Positions 1 to 6,865 are shown, numbered from the stretch's first letter. The stretch is DNA of 10,213 bases from an uncultured Polyangiaceae bacterium (GCA_947259605.1 CAMYMX010000078.1:1-10213), one strand, 5' to 3'. A program made the numbers and translations. The notes: a model not told the origin generated them from the sequence alone.

Positions 1-1
1 C

Positions 2-319
2 AAGGAGCCCATCGCCGGCAAAGGAGAACGCCCTCTGCGCGTCGCCACCAAGTTCCCGCACATCGCCGAGCAATACTTCCGAGCCAAGGGCACGCCGGTC
101 GAGCTGATCTTCTGCCAGGGCTCGGTCGAGCTCGGTCCCTTGACCGGTCTCGCCGACGTCATCGTCGACCTCGTCGAAACCGGCGAAACCCTTCGCCAGA
201 ACGGGCTCGTCCCCCTCGAGAAAATCGCGGACATCAGCTCGGTCGTGATCGCCAATCGCGCGGCACTGAAGCTTCGTCGAAGCAAGATCCAGCCGATCCT
301 CGACGCCCTTCGCGGCTAG
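2..319 (+). CDS. hisG: ATP phosphoribosyltransferase, C-terminal part (5' end outside window)
   Basis: This is the last 105 residues of HisG, which catalyses the first step of histidine biosynthesis: ATP plus PRPP gives phosphoribosyl-ATP in the cytosol. The open frame reads through the left window edge and stops with TAG at 317-319. The family signature is clear: VELGPLTGLADVIVDL followed by ETGETLRQNG, which carries the PRPP-binding T-G-x-T-L loop and fits the HisG pattern E-x5-G-x-A-x2-I-x-D-L-x2-T-G-x-T-L. The protein ends soon after the catalytic domain (...IQPILDALRG), without the roughly 80-residue ACT-like regulatory extension of long-form HisG. I therefore infer the short form, which in other bacteria needs HisZ as partner; hisZ is not visible here. 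miaE begins 8 nt downstream on the same strand, so the two are probably cotranscribed. Confidence 0.95.
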   Translation, partial: KEPIAGKGERPLRVATKFPHIAEQYFRAKGTPVELIFCQGSVELGPLTGLADVIVDLVETGETLRQNGLVPLEKIADISSVVIANRAALKLRRSKIQPILDALRG

Positions 320-327
320 GCCGAACG

Positions 328-900
328 ATGCTCCGTCTACGCACAGCAACCGACCCATCCTGGATCGCCCTGGTGCTAGGCGATTTCGATAGCTTCCTCG
401 TCGACCATGCCGCCTGTGAGCGAAAAGCCTCGGCGACGGCACTCAAGCTGGTGTCGCACTATTCGGATCGTACCCTGCTCGTGCGCGAGTTGATTCCGTT
501 CGCACAGGAAGAGCTCGAGCACTACGCGCAGGTGATGAAGATCATTCTCGACCGGGGTCTATCGACGCGGGCCGACGAAAAGGACCCGTACGTCGGCGCG
601 CTGATGGGGCTGATCAACCGCGGTCCGGAGAAGTACTTTCTCGATCGATTGCTCGTGCTCGGTGTCGTCGAAGCGCGGGGCTGCGAGCGCTTTGGCATGC
701 TCGCCGACGCTCTCCACCCGGGGCCGCTAAAGGACTTCTACGCGGACATCACGCGTTCGGAGGCCCGGCATCACGGCTTGTTCGTGCGTCTGGCGCGCGA
801 ATACTTTGCCGCGGAAGGCGTCCAGGCGCGGCTGGACGAGTTGCTCGACGCGGAGGCCGGGATCATCGAGCGCCTTCCTTTGCGCGCGGCTGTTCACTGA
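328..900 (+). CDS. miaE: tRNA-(ms2io6A)-hydroxylase MiaE
   Basis: 190 aa, near the usual length for MiaE. The family is a non-heme di-iron monooxygenase that uses O2 to hydroxylate the isopentenyl group of ms2i6A at tRNA position 37, next to the anticodon. The ferritin-like four-helix pattern of ligands is intact: E31 (DHAACERKAS), E62-x2-H65 (EELEHY), E115 (VVEARGCERF) and E145-x2-H148 (SEARHH). The start chosen is the ATG at 328, 8 nt after the hisG stop, because the MLRLRTATDPSW N-terminus leads straight into the first helix. No strong Shine-Dalgarno is visible, which fits translational coupling to hisG. The miaA and miaB partners that make ms2i6A are not in the window. Confidence 0.93.
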   Translation: MLRLRTATDPSWIALVLGDFDSFLVDHAACERKASATALKLVSHYSDRTLLVRELIPFAQEELEHYAQVMKIILDRGLSTRADEKDPYVGALMGLINRGPEKYFLDRLLVLGVVEARGCERFGMLADALHPGPLKDFYADITRSEARHHGLFVRLAREYFAAEGVQARLDELLDAEAGIIERLPLRAAVH

Positions 901-926
901 CCTCGCTTTCGAGTACACCCGGCCTC

Positions 927-1749
927 ATGTGTAGGACCTCTGTGTTCGGGACCGCCTGTCTTGCGTGCGTCTTGCTGCTCGCTTCTTGCAGCAGCGATGG
1001 CGGGGCCAGCGCGACCGGCCCAGATGGCGGGGTCAGCGCCCCCGACTACGACGCGGCCGGACCTGCTGCGGTGGGCGTGGTGACCGCGGCGGTGACCGAC
1101 GGTGCCCTAGGCTTGCGTCGCCAAGACCACGGCCGCTAGTCGAGACGCAGCAGCGAGCACAGGCGAGTACCCGCTCGTTCTCTACTCGCACTGCTACACT
1201 TGCACCCGATGGGCTGCGCATGCCGTCATGGAACGCTTGGCGTGTCATGGCTTCATCGTCGTCGCCCCGGATCACGTTGGCGACACGCTCTTCGATCGCC
1301 TCGATGGCACCGAGTCTCTGCTCAACAACGAGCTCGTCGATGTCTGGTAGGCCGACATTCGCTTCCTGCTCGACCGCATCCTCGCCGGCGACGTCTTGCC
1401 CGATGGCATCACCAGCAACGCGGCCCGGGTGGGGATGCTCGGCCATAGCATCGGCTCGGTCACCGCCGGAAGAGTGGCCGAGAACGATGACCGAATTTCG
1501 GCCGTCGTCGGTCTCGCTGCGTCAATGGAAGATATCCTCTATGGCGAGGTTTCCGTGGAGGCGATCGAGGTTCCGTTGGGCCTTCTCGTCGCCACCGAGG
1601 ACAATTCGATCACCGAGGCCGGCAACTTTTTGATTCGAGAGAATTTTTCGAAGGCGAATACGCCGGCGTACAAAATCGAGCTCGTCGATGCCGGCCACTG
1701 GTCCGTCACCAACATCGCCGGACTCGATTTGAGGTTCGCGAGTACCTAA
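927..1749 (+). pseudogene. Broken lipoprotein alpha/beta hydrolase (predicted dienelactone hydrolase type)
   Basis: Pieces of one gene lie in two frames. Frame A starts with ATG at 927 and gives a lipoprotein signal peptide (MCRTSVFGTACLACVLLLASC, lipobox LASC with C21), an Asp/Gly/Ala-rich linker and the start of the mature domain (VGVVTAAVTDGA), then stops at 1137-1139. Frame B, open from 1111, carries the hydrolase core: GEYPLVLYSHCYTCTRWAAH, RLACHGFIVVAPDHVGDTLF, an in-frame TAG at 1348-1350, then ADIRFLLDRIL, the nucleophile elbow LGHSIGS (Ser in G-x-S-x-G), a candidate acid loop (VATEDNS) and the catalytic-His region DAGHWSVTNIAGL. The segment that normally holds a 'LPVEVWYP'-like strand is found in no frame at the A/B junction, so this looks like a deletion plus frameshift. 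The C-terminus ends soon after the His, shorter than I expect for the family. Secreted esterases of this type are common in myxobacteria; the substrate is unknown. Assembly error is the alternative, but two separate lesions plus a truncation favour real decay. Confidence 0.85.
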
Positions 1750-2234
1750 ACCCGCTTTCGGTACATGACGCGGATCTCTCGGAAACCAAGTGCATCATGG
1801 GCGCGTCTCGCCCCTTCGTTTGCCGACCAGGTCGCCGACTCGATCACCTCACAGCCAGCTGCTGCGAAACGTTGTTCGAGCTCGCGCAACAAGCACGCGC
1901 CCACTCCGGAGCCCCTCGACTCCTGCACGACGTACCAATCCTCGACGACGCCCCTGAGTGGCAACACGCGCTTTGGCTCCAGGTTGACTCGCCCGGTGAT
2001 GTATCCCACGGCGACGCCCTGGGACTCCGCCAACAGGACGTGGCTGCGCGGGTCGTCTAGGAGCGCCTGCAGGTCGTCGCTGAGAATGCGCTCGTAGTCC
2101 CGATACTCGATGAGCGGGAGGTCTTGCTCAGCCACGACCTCGTCGCGGTGGGCTTGATAGAGGTTGCTGTGAAAGCTCAGCAGCACTTGACGGTCGGCAT
2201 CATCCGCCTCGCGCACTTCGAACGTCGGGACCAT
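1746..2234 (-). CDS. GNAT family N-acetyltransferase
   Basis: 162 aa, typical for a single GNAT domain, which transfers acetyl from acetyl-CoA to an amine. The acetyl-CoA pyrophosphate loop is clear: Q104-E-S-R107-G-S-G-V-G-A, preceded by the beta-4 strand VVEDWYVV. The C-terminal part ESATWSANEGARRAHDALGF (about 132-151) is the usual motif B with its N-x-x-A-x-x-x-Y/H-x-x-x-G-F pattern. The substrate cannot be read from sequence. It is the last gene of a three-gene minus-strand unit, starting 40 nt after the helix-hairpin-helix gene. Its TAG (complement of 1746-1748) overlaps the TAA of the convergent hydrolase remnant (1747-1749). The ATG at 2234 is the natural start, but its Shine-Dalgarno is weak. 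Confidence 0.88.
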   Translation of the reverse strand: MVPTFEVREADDADRQVLLSFHSNLYQAHRDEVVAEQDLPLIEYRDYERILSDDLQALLDDPRSHVLLAESQGVAVGYITGRVNLEPKRVLPLRGVVEDWYVVQESRGSGVGACLLRELEQRFAAAGCEVIESATWSANEGARRAHDALGFREIRVMYRKRV

Positions 2235-2274
2235 GAGCCTGAACCTAAGCGGTTCGGCGGGCGAGCGGTAGCGG

Positions 2275-2583
2275 CTAGCGCACGCGGATCGAATGCCGGA
2301 TCCGACCGAAGGTTTTTCGACCGATCCCCGGGACCCGAATGATGTCCTCGATGCGACGAAAACGTCGCTTTTCGCGCTCGGCGACGATCGCCTCGGCGCG
2401 GCTTGGGCCGATGCCCGGGAGCTTCACCAGCTCCTCGGGCGGGGCCTCGTTGATGTTGATACGTGGGTCTTGTTCGACGCTTGGCGGACCCTGATCAGGG
2501 GGGCCGGCGCCGCCGTCGACCGCTCCGGCTGGCGCCGCCTGAAGCGCGCTCATCGCGAGCAGATGAACGAACAGCCGCTTCAT
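2275..2583 (-). CDS. ComEA-like helix-hairpin-helix protein, exported
   Basis: 102 aa. Residues 1-21 (MKRLFVHLLAMSALQAAPAG...) look like a Sec signal peptide, so the protein is probably periplasmic. A short Gly/Pro/Asp-rich linker leads to tandem helix-hairpin-helix motifs: ININEAPPEELVKLPGIG then SRAEAIVAERE (about 42-71) and IEDIIRVPGIGRKTFGRI (about 78-95). The ININEA opening and paired PGIG hairpins are typical of ComEA, which binds double-stranded DNA during natural transformation. This protein is the minimal type, without an SLBB domain. Many bacteria have several such proteins, so a role in DNA uptake is possible but not shown. The ATG overlaps the stop of the upstream 71-aa gene as TGATG (2585-2581), which indicates translational coupling. 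Confidence 0.88.
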   Translation of the reverse strand: MKRLFVHLLAMSALQAAPAGAVDGGAGPPDQGPPSVEQDPRININEAPPEELVKLPGIGPSRAEAIVAEREKRRFRRIEDIIRVPGIGRKTFGRIRHSIRVR

Positions 2584-2798
2584 CAGGCTGCCTGGTCACG
2601 CGAGGCTCCCTCGCGGGCCTCTCTCGGCTGGTAGTCTCGAATCTGCAGCTCGCCGTTGACCGGCATCGCATCGAGCCGAACGTTGAGACTTCCGTCACGA
2701 TTGACGAAGGCCGCACCCACGCGCACCCAGAATTTTCGACCGTCCTTGTTTCGCTCCACGACCGTGTAGGCAATCTTCACTTTGTTTTCTTCGAGCAT
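2583..2798 (-). CDS. Small conserved-looking hypothetical protein (71 aa)
   Basis: I do not recognise a named function. The start is set at the ATG complementary to 2796-2798 because a strong AGGAGG Shine-Dalgarno (complement of 2803-2808) lies 4 nt upstream; the frame can be opened further to 2837 but that start has no such signal. The protein begins MLEENKVKIAYTVVERN, continues GRKFWVRVGAAFVNRDGSLN, then VRLDAMPVNGELQIRDYQPR, and ends in a charged tail. The 'FW-x-R-x-G-x-A-F-x-N-x-DGSLN-x-x-LDA-x-PVNG' core reads as a small beta-rich domain. It resembles short uncharacterised proteobacterial proteins, including DUF736-type ones, but I am not certain of the link. It has no signal peptide or membrane helix. 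It is the first gene of the unit with the HhH and GNAT genes. Confidence 0.75.
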   Translation of the reverse strand: MLEENKVKIAYTVVERNKDGRKFWVRVGAAFVNRDGSLNVRLDAMPVNGELQIRDYQPREAREGASRDQAA

Positions 2799-2802
2799 CT
2801 TT

Positions 2803-2808
2803 CCTCCT
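2803..2808 (-). promoter_or_regulatory. Shine-Dalgarno deciding the start of the 71-aa gene
   Basis: The minus strand reads AGGAGG, 4 nt before the ATG at 2798. The same 4-nt spacing is seen at etfB and pepA. It supports the internal ATG over the upstream ATG at 2837. Confidence 0.75.
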
Positions 2809-2866
2809 GCTTGAAACGAGAGTCGGCTTCGATGCACAAGCAGTGCCAGTGGTCGCTCGAGTCATT

Positions 2867-2882
2867 CCGCGTAGCTACGCGG
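2867..2882. promoter_or_regulatory. Perfect 16-bp palindrome in the divergent intergenic region (candidate operator)
   Basis: CCGCGTAGCTACGCGG is a perfect inverted repeat with no spacer. It lies in the 206-bp region (2799-3004) between the divergent 71-aa gene and pepA, 68 nt from the first start codon and 122 nt from the second. No run of T follows on either strand, so it is unlikely to be a terminator. The position fits a dimeric regulator site; which protein binds is unknown. Elsewhere in this region I see only a weak TTGTTG / CAGTAT pair (2947-2952 / 2970-2975, 17-nt spacer) as a possible pepA promoter. Confidence 0.45.
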
Positions 2883-3004
2883 TGTGATTTGGCGAATCGG
2901 CGGTATGGCGACGGCGGCCGCCGGCGGTTCGCCGTTGCGGTTCAGTTTGTTGGCTGCAGAAGTTCCTGTCAGTATCTCGCCGACCAGGGGGCAGAAGGAG
3001 CCAG

Positions 3005-4474
3005 ATGAAGATTTCACTTTCTGAGGGTACTTGGGACAAATCGACCGCAGACATCGTTGCGCTCGCGGTTCCGTCGGGGAAGACCAAGCTCAACCGTGCC
3101 TTGGGGCGCATCGAGGCCGTCACCGGCAGGGGCAGCATCAAGCCCCTAGCTTCGGATGAACGCTTCGCCGGGAAGGTCGCGCAAACCCTCAAAGTCGCGG
3201 CCGCCGGCAAGGCGAAGTCTCGCTGGCTCTTGTTGGTCGGCGTTGGGGACGAAGAAGACGCCGGAAAGATCGCTTGGAGCCTCGGGCATTCGCTTGCTTT
3301 GGCTGCCCGCGCGCAAAAGACGGGGGCTGTCGAGCTTCCACTCGTCGACGTCGAGACCGTTCGCGCCGCCACGCAGGGCCTCGTTGCCGGGGCCTATCGC
3401 TACACCGAGTACAAGAGCGACAAGGAGGCGGCAGCAACGCTCAGCTCCGCCGTGATCGTCGGTGCCCCAAAGGCGCGACGCGGTCTGACCGCCGCCATTC
3501 GCGCCGGGCAAGCCGTCGCGGAGAGCGTCAATTTCGCGCGCGACCTCGTCAACCGGCCCCCCAATGACCTCAATCCAGTCACCCTCGCGCGTGCCGCCTC
3601 GAGCGAATCACGAAAGCTGGGCTTGTCCTGCCGTGTCTGGAACAAGGCGAGAATCCAGAAAGAGGGCATGAACCTGCTACTGGCGGTCAACAAGGGCAGC
3701 GCGATCGAACCTCGGGTGATTCACGTCGTATACAAGCCCGCGCGCCCGAAGAAGAAGGTGGTTTTCGTTGGCAAGGGGCTCACCTTTGATGCCGGTGGCC
3801 TCTGCATCAAGCCGGCAGGCGCCATGGTCGACATGAAGTGCGACATGGCCGGTGCCGCGACCACGTTGGGCATCGTGTTTGCCGCAGCGCGACTCAAGCT
3901 CCCGGTCGAAGTACACGCCGTCATCGGGTCTACCGAAAACATGACAGGCGCCAAGGCCTACCGACCTGGCGACGTCTACAAGTCGCTCGAAGGCAAGACC
4001 GTCGAGGTCATCAACACCGATGCCGAGGGGCGCCTGGTACTTGCCGACGTGCTCACCTGGGCCGTGCGCAAGCTCAAGCCCGATTTCATGATCGACCACG
4101 CCACCCTGACCGGCGCGTGCTTGGTAGCACTCGGCCCCTGGCGCGCGGCGCTCTACACCGACGACGACAAGCTCGCGTCAAAGTACCTCGACGCTTCCGA
4201 GGGGGAGGGCGAATCGTTCTGGCGTCTGCCGCTCGACTCGGATCTACGCTCGACGCTCAAGAGCCCAATCGCCGACTTGAAACACGTGGGCGGCCGCTTT
4301 GGCGGCTCGATCACCGCTGCACTCTTCCTCAAGGAGTTCGTTGGCGACACCACGTGGATGCATCTCGACATCGCCGGTCCCGCCTTCGTGGACCGGCCGC
4401 ACGGGCGCCTACCCAAAGGAGGAACAGGCTTTGGCGTCGCGACCGGGGTGCGATTCCTCGAGGGGATTCGGTAG
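3005..4474 (+). CDS. pepA: Cytosolic leucyl aminopeptidase (peptidase family M17)
   Basis: 489 aa, normal for M17 enzymes, which remove N-terminal residues from peptides using two metal ions and usually form hexamers. The N-terminal macro-like domain covers about 1-160 and the catalytic domain about 165-489. All expected residues are present with the spacing of E. coli PepA: K257 (VGKGLTFDAGG), D262, K269 (catalytic), D280 (MKCDMAG), and D339, E341 and R343 (catalytic) in the family signature NTDAEGRL (337-344). There is no signal peptide, so the enzyme is cytosolic. The ATG at 3005 is preceded by AAGGAG at 2995-3000. The gene is transcribed away from the 71-aa gene and converges with the GltJ-like gene, with only 10 nt between the two stop codons and no obvious terminator there. 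Confidence 0.96.
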   Translation: MKISLSEGTWDKSTADIVALAVPSGKTKLNRALGRIEAVTGRGSIKPLASDERFAGKVAQTLKVAAAGKAKSRWLLLVGVGDEEDAGKIAWSLGHSLALAARAQKTGAVELPLVDVETVRAATQGLVAGAYRYTEYKSDKEAAATLSSAVIVGAPKARRGLTAAIRAGQAVAESVNFARDLVNRPPNDLNPVTLARAASSESRKLGLSCRVWNKARIQKEGMNLLLAVNKGSAIEPRVIHVVYKPARPKKKVVFVGKGLTFDAGGLCIKPAGAMVDMKCDMAGAATTLGIVFAAARLKLPVEVHAVIGSTENMTGAKAYRPGDVYKSLEGKTVEVINTDAEGRLVLADVLTWAVRKLKPDFMIDHATLTGACLVALGPWRAALYTDDDKLASKYLDASEGEGESFWRLPLDSDLRSTLKSPIADLKHVGGRFGGSITAALFLKEFVGDTTWMHLDIAGPAFVDRPHGRLPKGGTGFGVATGVRFLEGIR

Positions 4475-4484
4475 GGTCCCGAGC

Positions 4485-6173
4485 CTAGAGGCGATAGGGG
4501 AAAGTGACCTTGAACGATGACTGCTTGAACCGCGGGACGCGTGCTCGTTTCACCGCAGACTCGATGCAGGAGCCGATAGGGGTACCTTTGAAGGGACCCG
4601 AAGCGACCTTGGCCCCGCTTGCGCGCCCCGTCTTTCCGCTGAACGTGACGTTGACCGTGGCTGTTCCACCGCTGTCTTTCTTGCACGCCTTCACACCGCC
4701 ACTCACACCCTGAAGCGCGGTTTTCACATCGTTTCGTGACGGCGCGTCGGGTAGGCTGGAGCTTTCCCGGCTGGAAGAAGTGCTGCTTTGCTTCGGCTTT
4801 GTCGGCGATGACGAGCCGCCCACCACCTCGTCCATGAGCGCGTCCAGGTTGCCGCTGCGCTTCTTGGGTGCCGGAGCAGGAGCGGACGCGGAGCTCGTCG
4901 TGCGCTTGGGCGTTCGCGCGCGTCGCTGAGTGTCGCTCGCGCTGCGTTTCGTGGCTGCCGGCTCGGGTGCGTCCTCCGGTGCATTGTCCTCGATGGTCGC
5001 GGCCTGGACCGGCTCTGCGACATCTGCGGCGGCGGGCGCTCCATTCGGCGGCTTGATCGGCGCCTGCGCAGAGGCGGCCACCGCATCGGGGCCCGGAATC
5101 GCGACCGCCGGTGCTGCTTCGGCTTCTGCCGTGATCTCGAGTGCGTCTTCCTCGGAGCCTCCGAGCGCCATCCCGACCCCGACGCCCGCGCCGACAATCG
5201 CGATGACCGCGAGTGCGACACCGCCGATCCATAGCCAGCGGTTTCCATAAGGCGCTTCGTCCGGCGCCGGTCCGAGGAGCGGTGCGCCCAGCGCAGCACC
5301 GCCACCGGTTCCGATGGCCAGAAGATCATCCACCGCCTGCGAGGGCGCGGCACGGGTTCCCGGCGTCGTGGACTTTGCCAGAGCGCGAATATCGATGAGC
5401 CCCGAGCCTTCGCCGGAGGGTGGAGGAGCGCTTTGCGCACCAAGCGACGCACTCGGAGGCTGACTCGCCATGGAGGCCGATTCAGCCGGCGAGCCGCCGC
5501 GTGACGCGAGCTGCTGCAGATTGCTCAACGAGAATAGAACCGAATTCTCGTTGCGTTGACCGGTCATGCGCTGAGGTGCGGACCCGCCCATCGCGCCGCC
5601 TCCGAGTGAGGCGCCAGCGTCGTGGGTCGCCGTTGCCGACGGTGATGGTTCGACTCCAGCGGGCGTCGGCGTCGGGCTCTCGTCAAAGCCGGCAAACATA
5701 CTGCTGTTCGTGTCGATCTCGCTCGTGGGCTCGCGGCCATCGTTGCTGCCGAAGAGATCACCACCGGCGCCAAACGCCGCCGTGTCGTCGGTAGCGGCTT
5801 GCGGTTTGGCTCGCGACGCGCCGCCGCCAAAGAGCTGCGCGACCTCGGGCACCTCGCTTGCGACCCTCCAGTCGTCGAAACCCTCGCTCCAAACGTACGA
5901 CTCGAGACTGACGCTGCCCTTCGCAAAGAGCTGACTGAGGTCGATCGGAGCCAAGGGCCCCTTCTGCTCACCGTCGACGACGATGTACCAAGTCGCTTCG
6001 CCTCCTTGATCCGATGTCGCGCTCTGTTCGTTGCCAGCGTTCGCGTTGTTTTGATCGCCGCGAACCTCGAGAACCGATGAGCACTTCTTGCATCGAATCT
6101 TGAAGATTTTTCCAGCGACCTTTTCGTCGGCGATGGAGTATTTCGCCCCGCAGCTATCGCAAACGATCTTCAT
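4485..6173 (-). CDS. Zinc finger-GYF-TM-AgmX/GltJ-like C-terminal domain protein
   Basis: 562 aa. Domains in order: an MJ0042-type zinc finger at 1-38 with Cys ligands C5, C8, C28 and C31; a GYF_2-type domain at about 62-115 (TWYIVVDGEQKGPLAPIDLS ... YVWSEGFDDWR); a long low-complexity linker with two better-ordered patches, NENSVLFSLSNLQQLA (209-223) and SGLIDIRALA (257-266); one membrane helix at about 312-337; an Ala/Pro/Lys/Ser-rich segment; and a folded C-terminal domain at about 478-562 with two cysteines (C497, C536) that could form a disulfide. The C-terminal domain matches what I know as the AgmX/PglI tail, related to TonB C-terminal domains. The topology should be N-in, C-out. In Myxococcus the gliding protein GltJ (AgmX) has this zinc finger-GYF-TM-TonB-like layout, the cytosolic part contacting the Ras-like MglA system. 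Myxobacteria carry paralogues, so motility is only one possibility. The ATG at 6173 sits below a GA-rich leader with a weak ribosome site. Confidence 0.85.
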   Translation of the reverse strand: MKIVCDSCGAKYSIADEKVAGKIFKIRCKKCSSVLEVRGDQNNANAGNEQSATSDQGGEATWYIVVDGEQKGPLAPIDLSQLFAKGSVSLESYVWSEGFDDWRVASEVPEVAQLFGGGASRAKPQAATDDTAAFGAGGDLFGSNDGREPTSEIDTNSSMFAGFDESPTPTPAGVEPSPSATATHDAGASLGGGAMGGSAPQRMTGQRNENSVLFSLSNLQQLASRGGSPAESASMASQPPSASLGAQSAPPPSGEGSGLIDIRALAKSTTPGTRAAPSQAVDDLLAIGTGGGAALGAPLLGPAPDEAPYGNRWLWIGGVALAVIAIVGAGVGVGMALGGSEEDALEITAEAEAAPAVAIPGPDAVAASAQAPIKPPNGAPAAADVAEPVQAATIEDNAPEDAPEPAATKRSASDTQRRARTPKRTTSSASAPAPAPKKRSGNLDALMDEVVGGSSSPTKPKQSSTSSSRESSSLPDAPSRNDVKTALQGVSGGVKACKKDSGGTATVNVTFSGKTGRASGAKVASGPFKGTPIGSCIESAVKRARVPRFKQSSFKVTFPYRL

Positions 6174-6249
6174 CTATTGCCCCCGTCTCCTCTCCCCCCA
6201 AGACCACTCGACTGACACTCGAGCTGCTCCGGATCGGAGAATCCCCTTT

Positions 6250-6272
6250 AGGACCGCGATCATAGCGGTCCT
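6250..6272. repeat. 8-bp perfect inverted repeat (hairpin)
   Basis: The arms AGGACCGC (6250-6257) and GCGGTCCT (6265-6272) flank a 7-nt loop in the 179-nt gap between the zinc-ribbon gene (stop at 6353) and the GltJ-like gene (start 6173). Read in the direction of the flanking genes it is followed by AAAGGGG, not a T tract, so it is not a standard intrinsic terminator. It could be an operator or an mRNA structure in the leader of the downstream gene. I see nothing else in this gap. Confidence 0.4.
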
Positions 6273-6352
6273 TTCCTATGCCAAGCAAGAAGTCCACCAA
6301 GGTTGTTCCCGCGTCATTGGACCCCGGCTCCCTGGAATCCTTGGCCTTTTTT

Positions 6353-6865
6353 TCAATTCACCGCCACGAGCTCTGCGCCGTCTTGGCCGCAGAAGACATG
6401 CGCCGACGCGTGGCGAATCCCACATTCCGGGCAGATCTTGTGCGTGTCGAGCCTTAGGGGAGGCCGGGTCGAGCTGGCGGCGCCGTAGAGCCCGTAGGGC
6501 ACCAATTCGTCCGCATCCTCGGGGCAATAGCTCGAATCGAATGGATAGCCGCGCCGGCAGGTGGGGCAAATCATCCCCTGGGCGAGCGGCCCCGAGGAGG
6601 GGCCTTCCATCAGCGCGGCCCCGTCACGGACACAGAAGCGATTCCGCGTCGGATACTCCGAAAGACACACCGGGCAGCTCTTGGATGGGGTGGACTCGGG
6701 CTCTTCCGCCGATTGCGACGCGCGAGCCTGGGGGCTCTCTCCACGCGAGTCAGGATTCCGGCGGGGAGGCGGCTGCCCCGACCGCCTTCGCCGAGCCCGC
6801 CAAAGGCCTGCCGGCGCGACCAACGCGACGGCGAGCATCACCAGAGCAGCGACTGACCAGGCCAT
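6353..6865 (-). CDS. Membrane-anchored protein with three zinc ribbons
   Basis: 170 aa from the ATG at 6865. Residues 2-22 (AWSVAALVMLAVALVAPAGL) form one membrane helix followed at once by a basic patch (WRARRRR), so the rest probably faces the cytosol. A disordered Pro/Glu/Ser region (30-62) leads to three ribbon units with exactly the same spacing, C-x2-C-x10-C-x2-D: C64/C67/C78/D81, C100/C103/C114/D117 and C145/C148/C159/D162. Each unit is followed by a short A/D-x-L tail. The fourth position is Asp rather than Cys; this 'FC-x-x-DG' form is familiar from myxobacterial zinc-ribbon proteins. I cannot assign a function; binding of protein or RNA partners is likely. The frame extends to a GTG at 6919, but that codon lies beside the etf terminator and lacks a ribosome site. 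The gene lies upstream of, and on the same strand as, the GltJ-like gene. Confidence 0.75.
   Translation of the reverse strand: MAWSVAALVMLAVALVAPAGLWRARRRRSGQPPPRRNPDSRGESPQARASQSAEEPESTPSKSCPVCLSEYPTRNRFCVRDGAALMEGPSSGPLAQGMICPTCRRGYPFDSSYCPEDADELVPYGLYGAASSTRPPLRLDTHKICPECGIRHASAHVFCGQDGAELVAVN

Noticed and set aside
1348..1350. In-frame TAG as a recoded or read-through codon
   Set aside because: The gene also has a frameshift/deletion and a shortened end, so simple decay explains it better; no recoding signal is visible.
965..1633. Long plus-strand frame (222 aa) across the hydrolase remnant
   Set aside because: Its translation is Arg/Ser/Pro-rich without any motif, while another frame in the same place gives clear hydrolase motifs.
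2912..2923. 12-bp palindrome CGGCGGCCGCCG in the pepA upstream region
   Set aside because: Made only of G and C in a GC-rich triplet-like run, so it is likely by composition alone.
4153..5232. Minus-strand 359-aa frame overlapping the ends of pepA and the GltJ-like gene
   Set aside because: Low-complexity Arg/Gly/Ser translation in a shadow frame of the GltJ-like gene; no start signal or domain.
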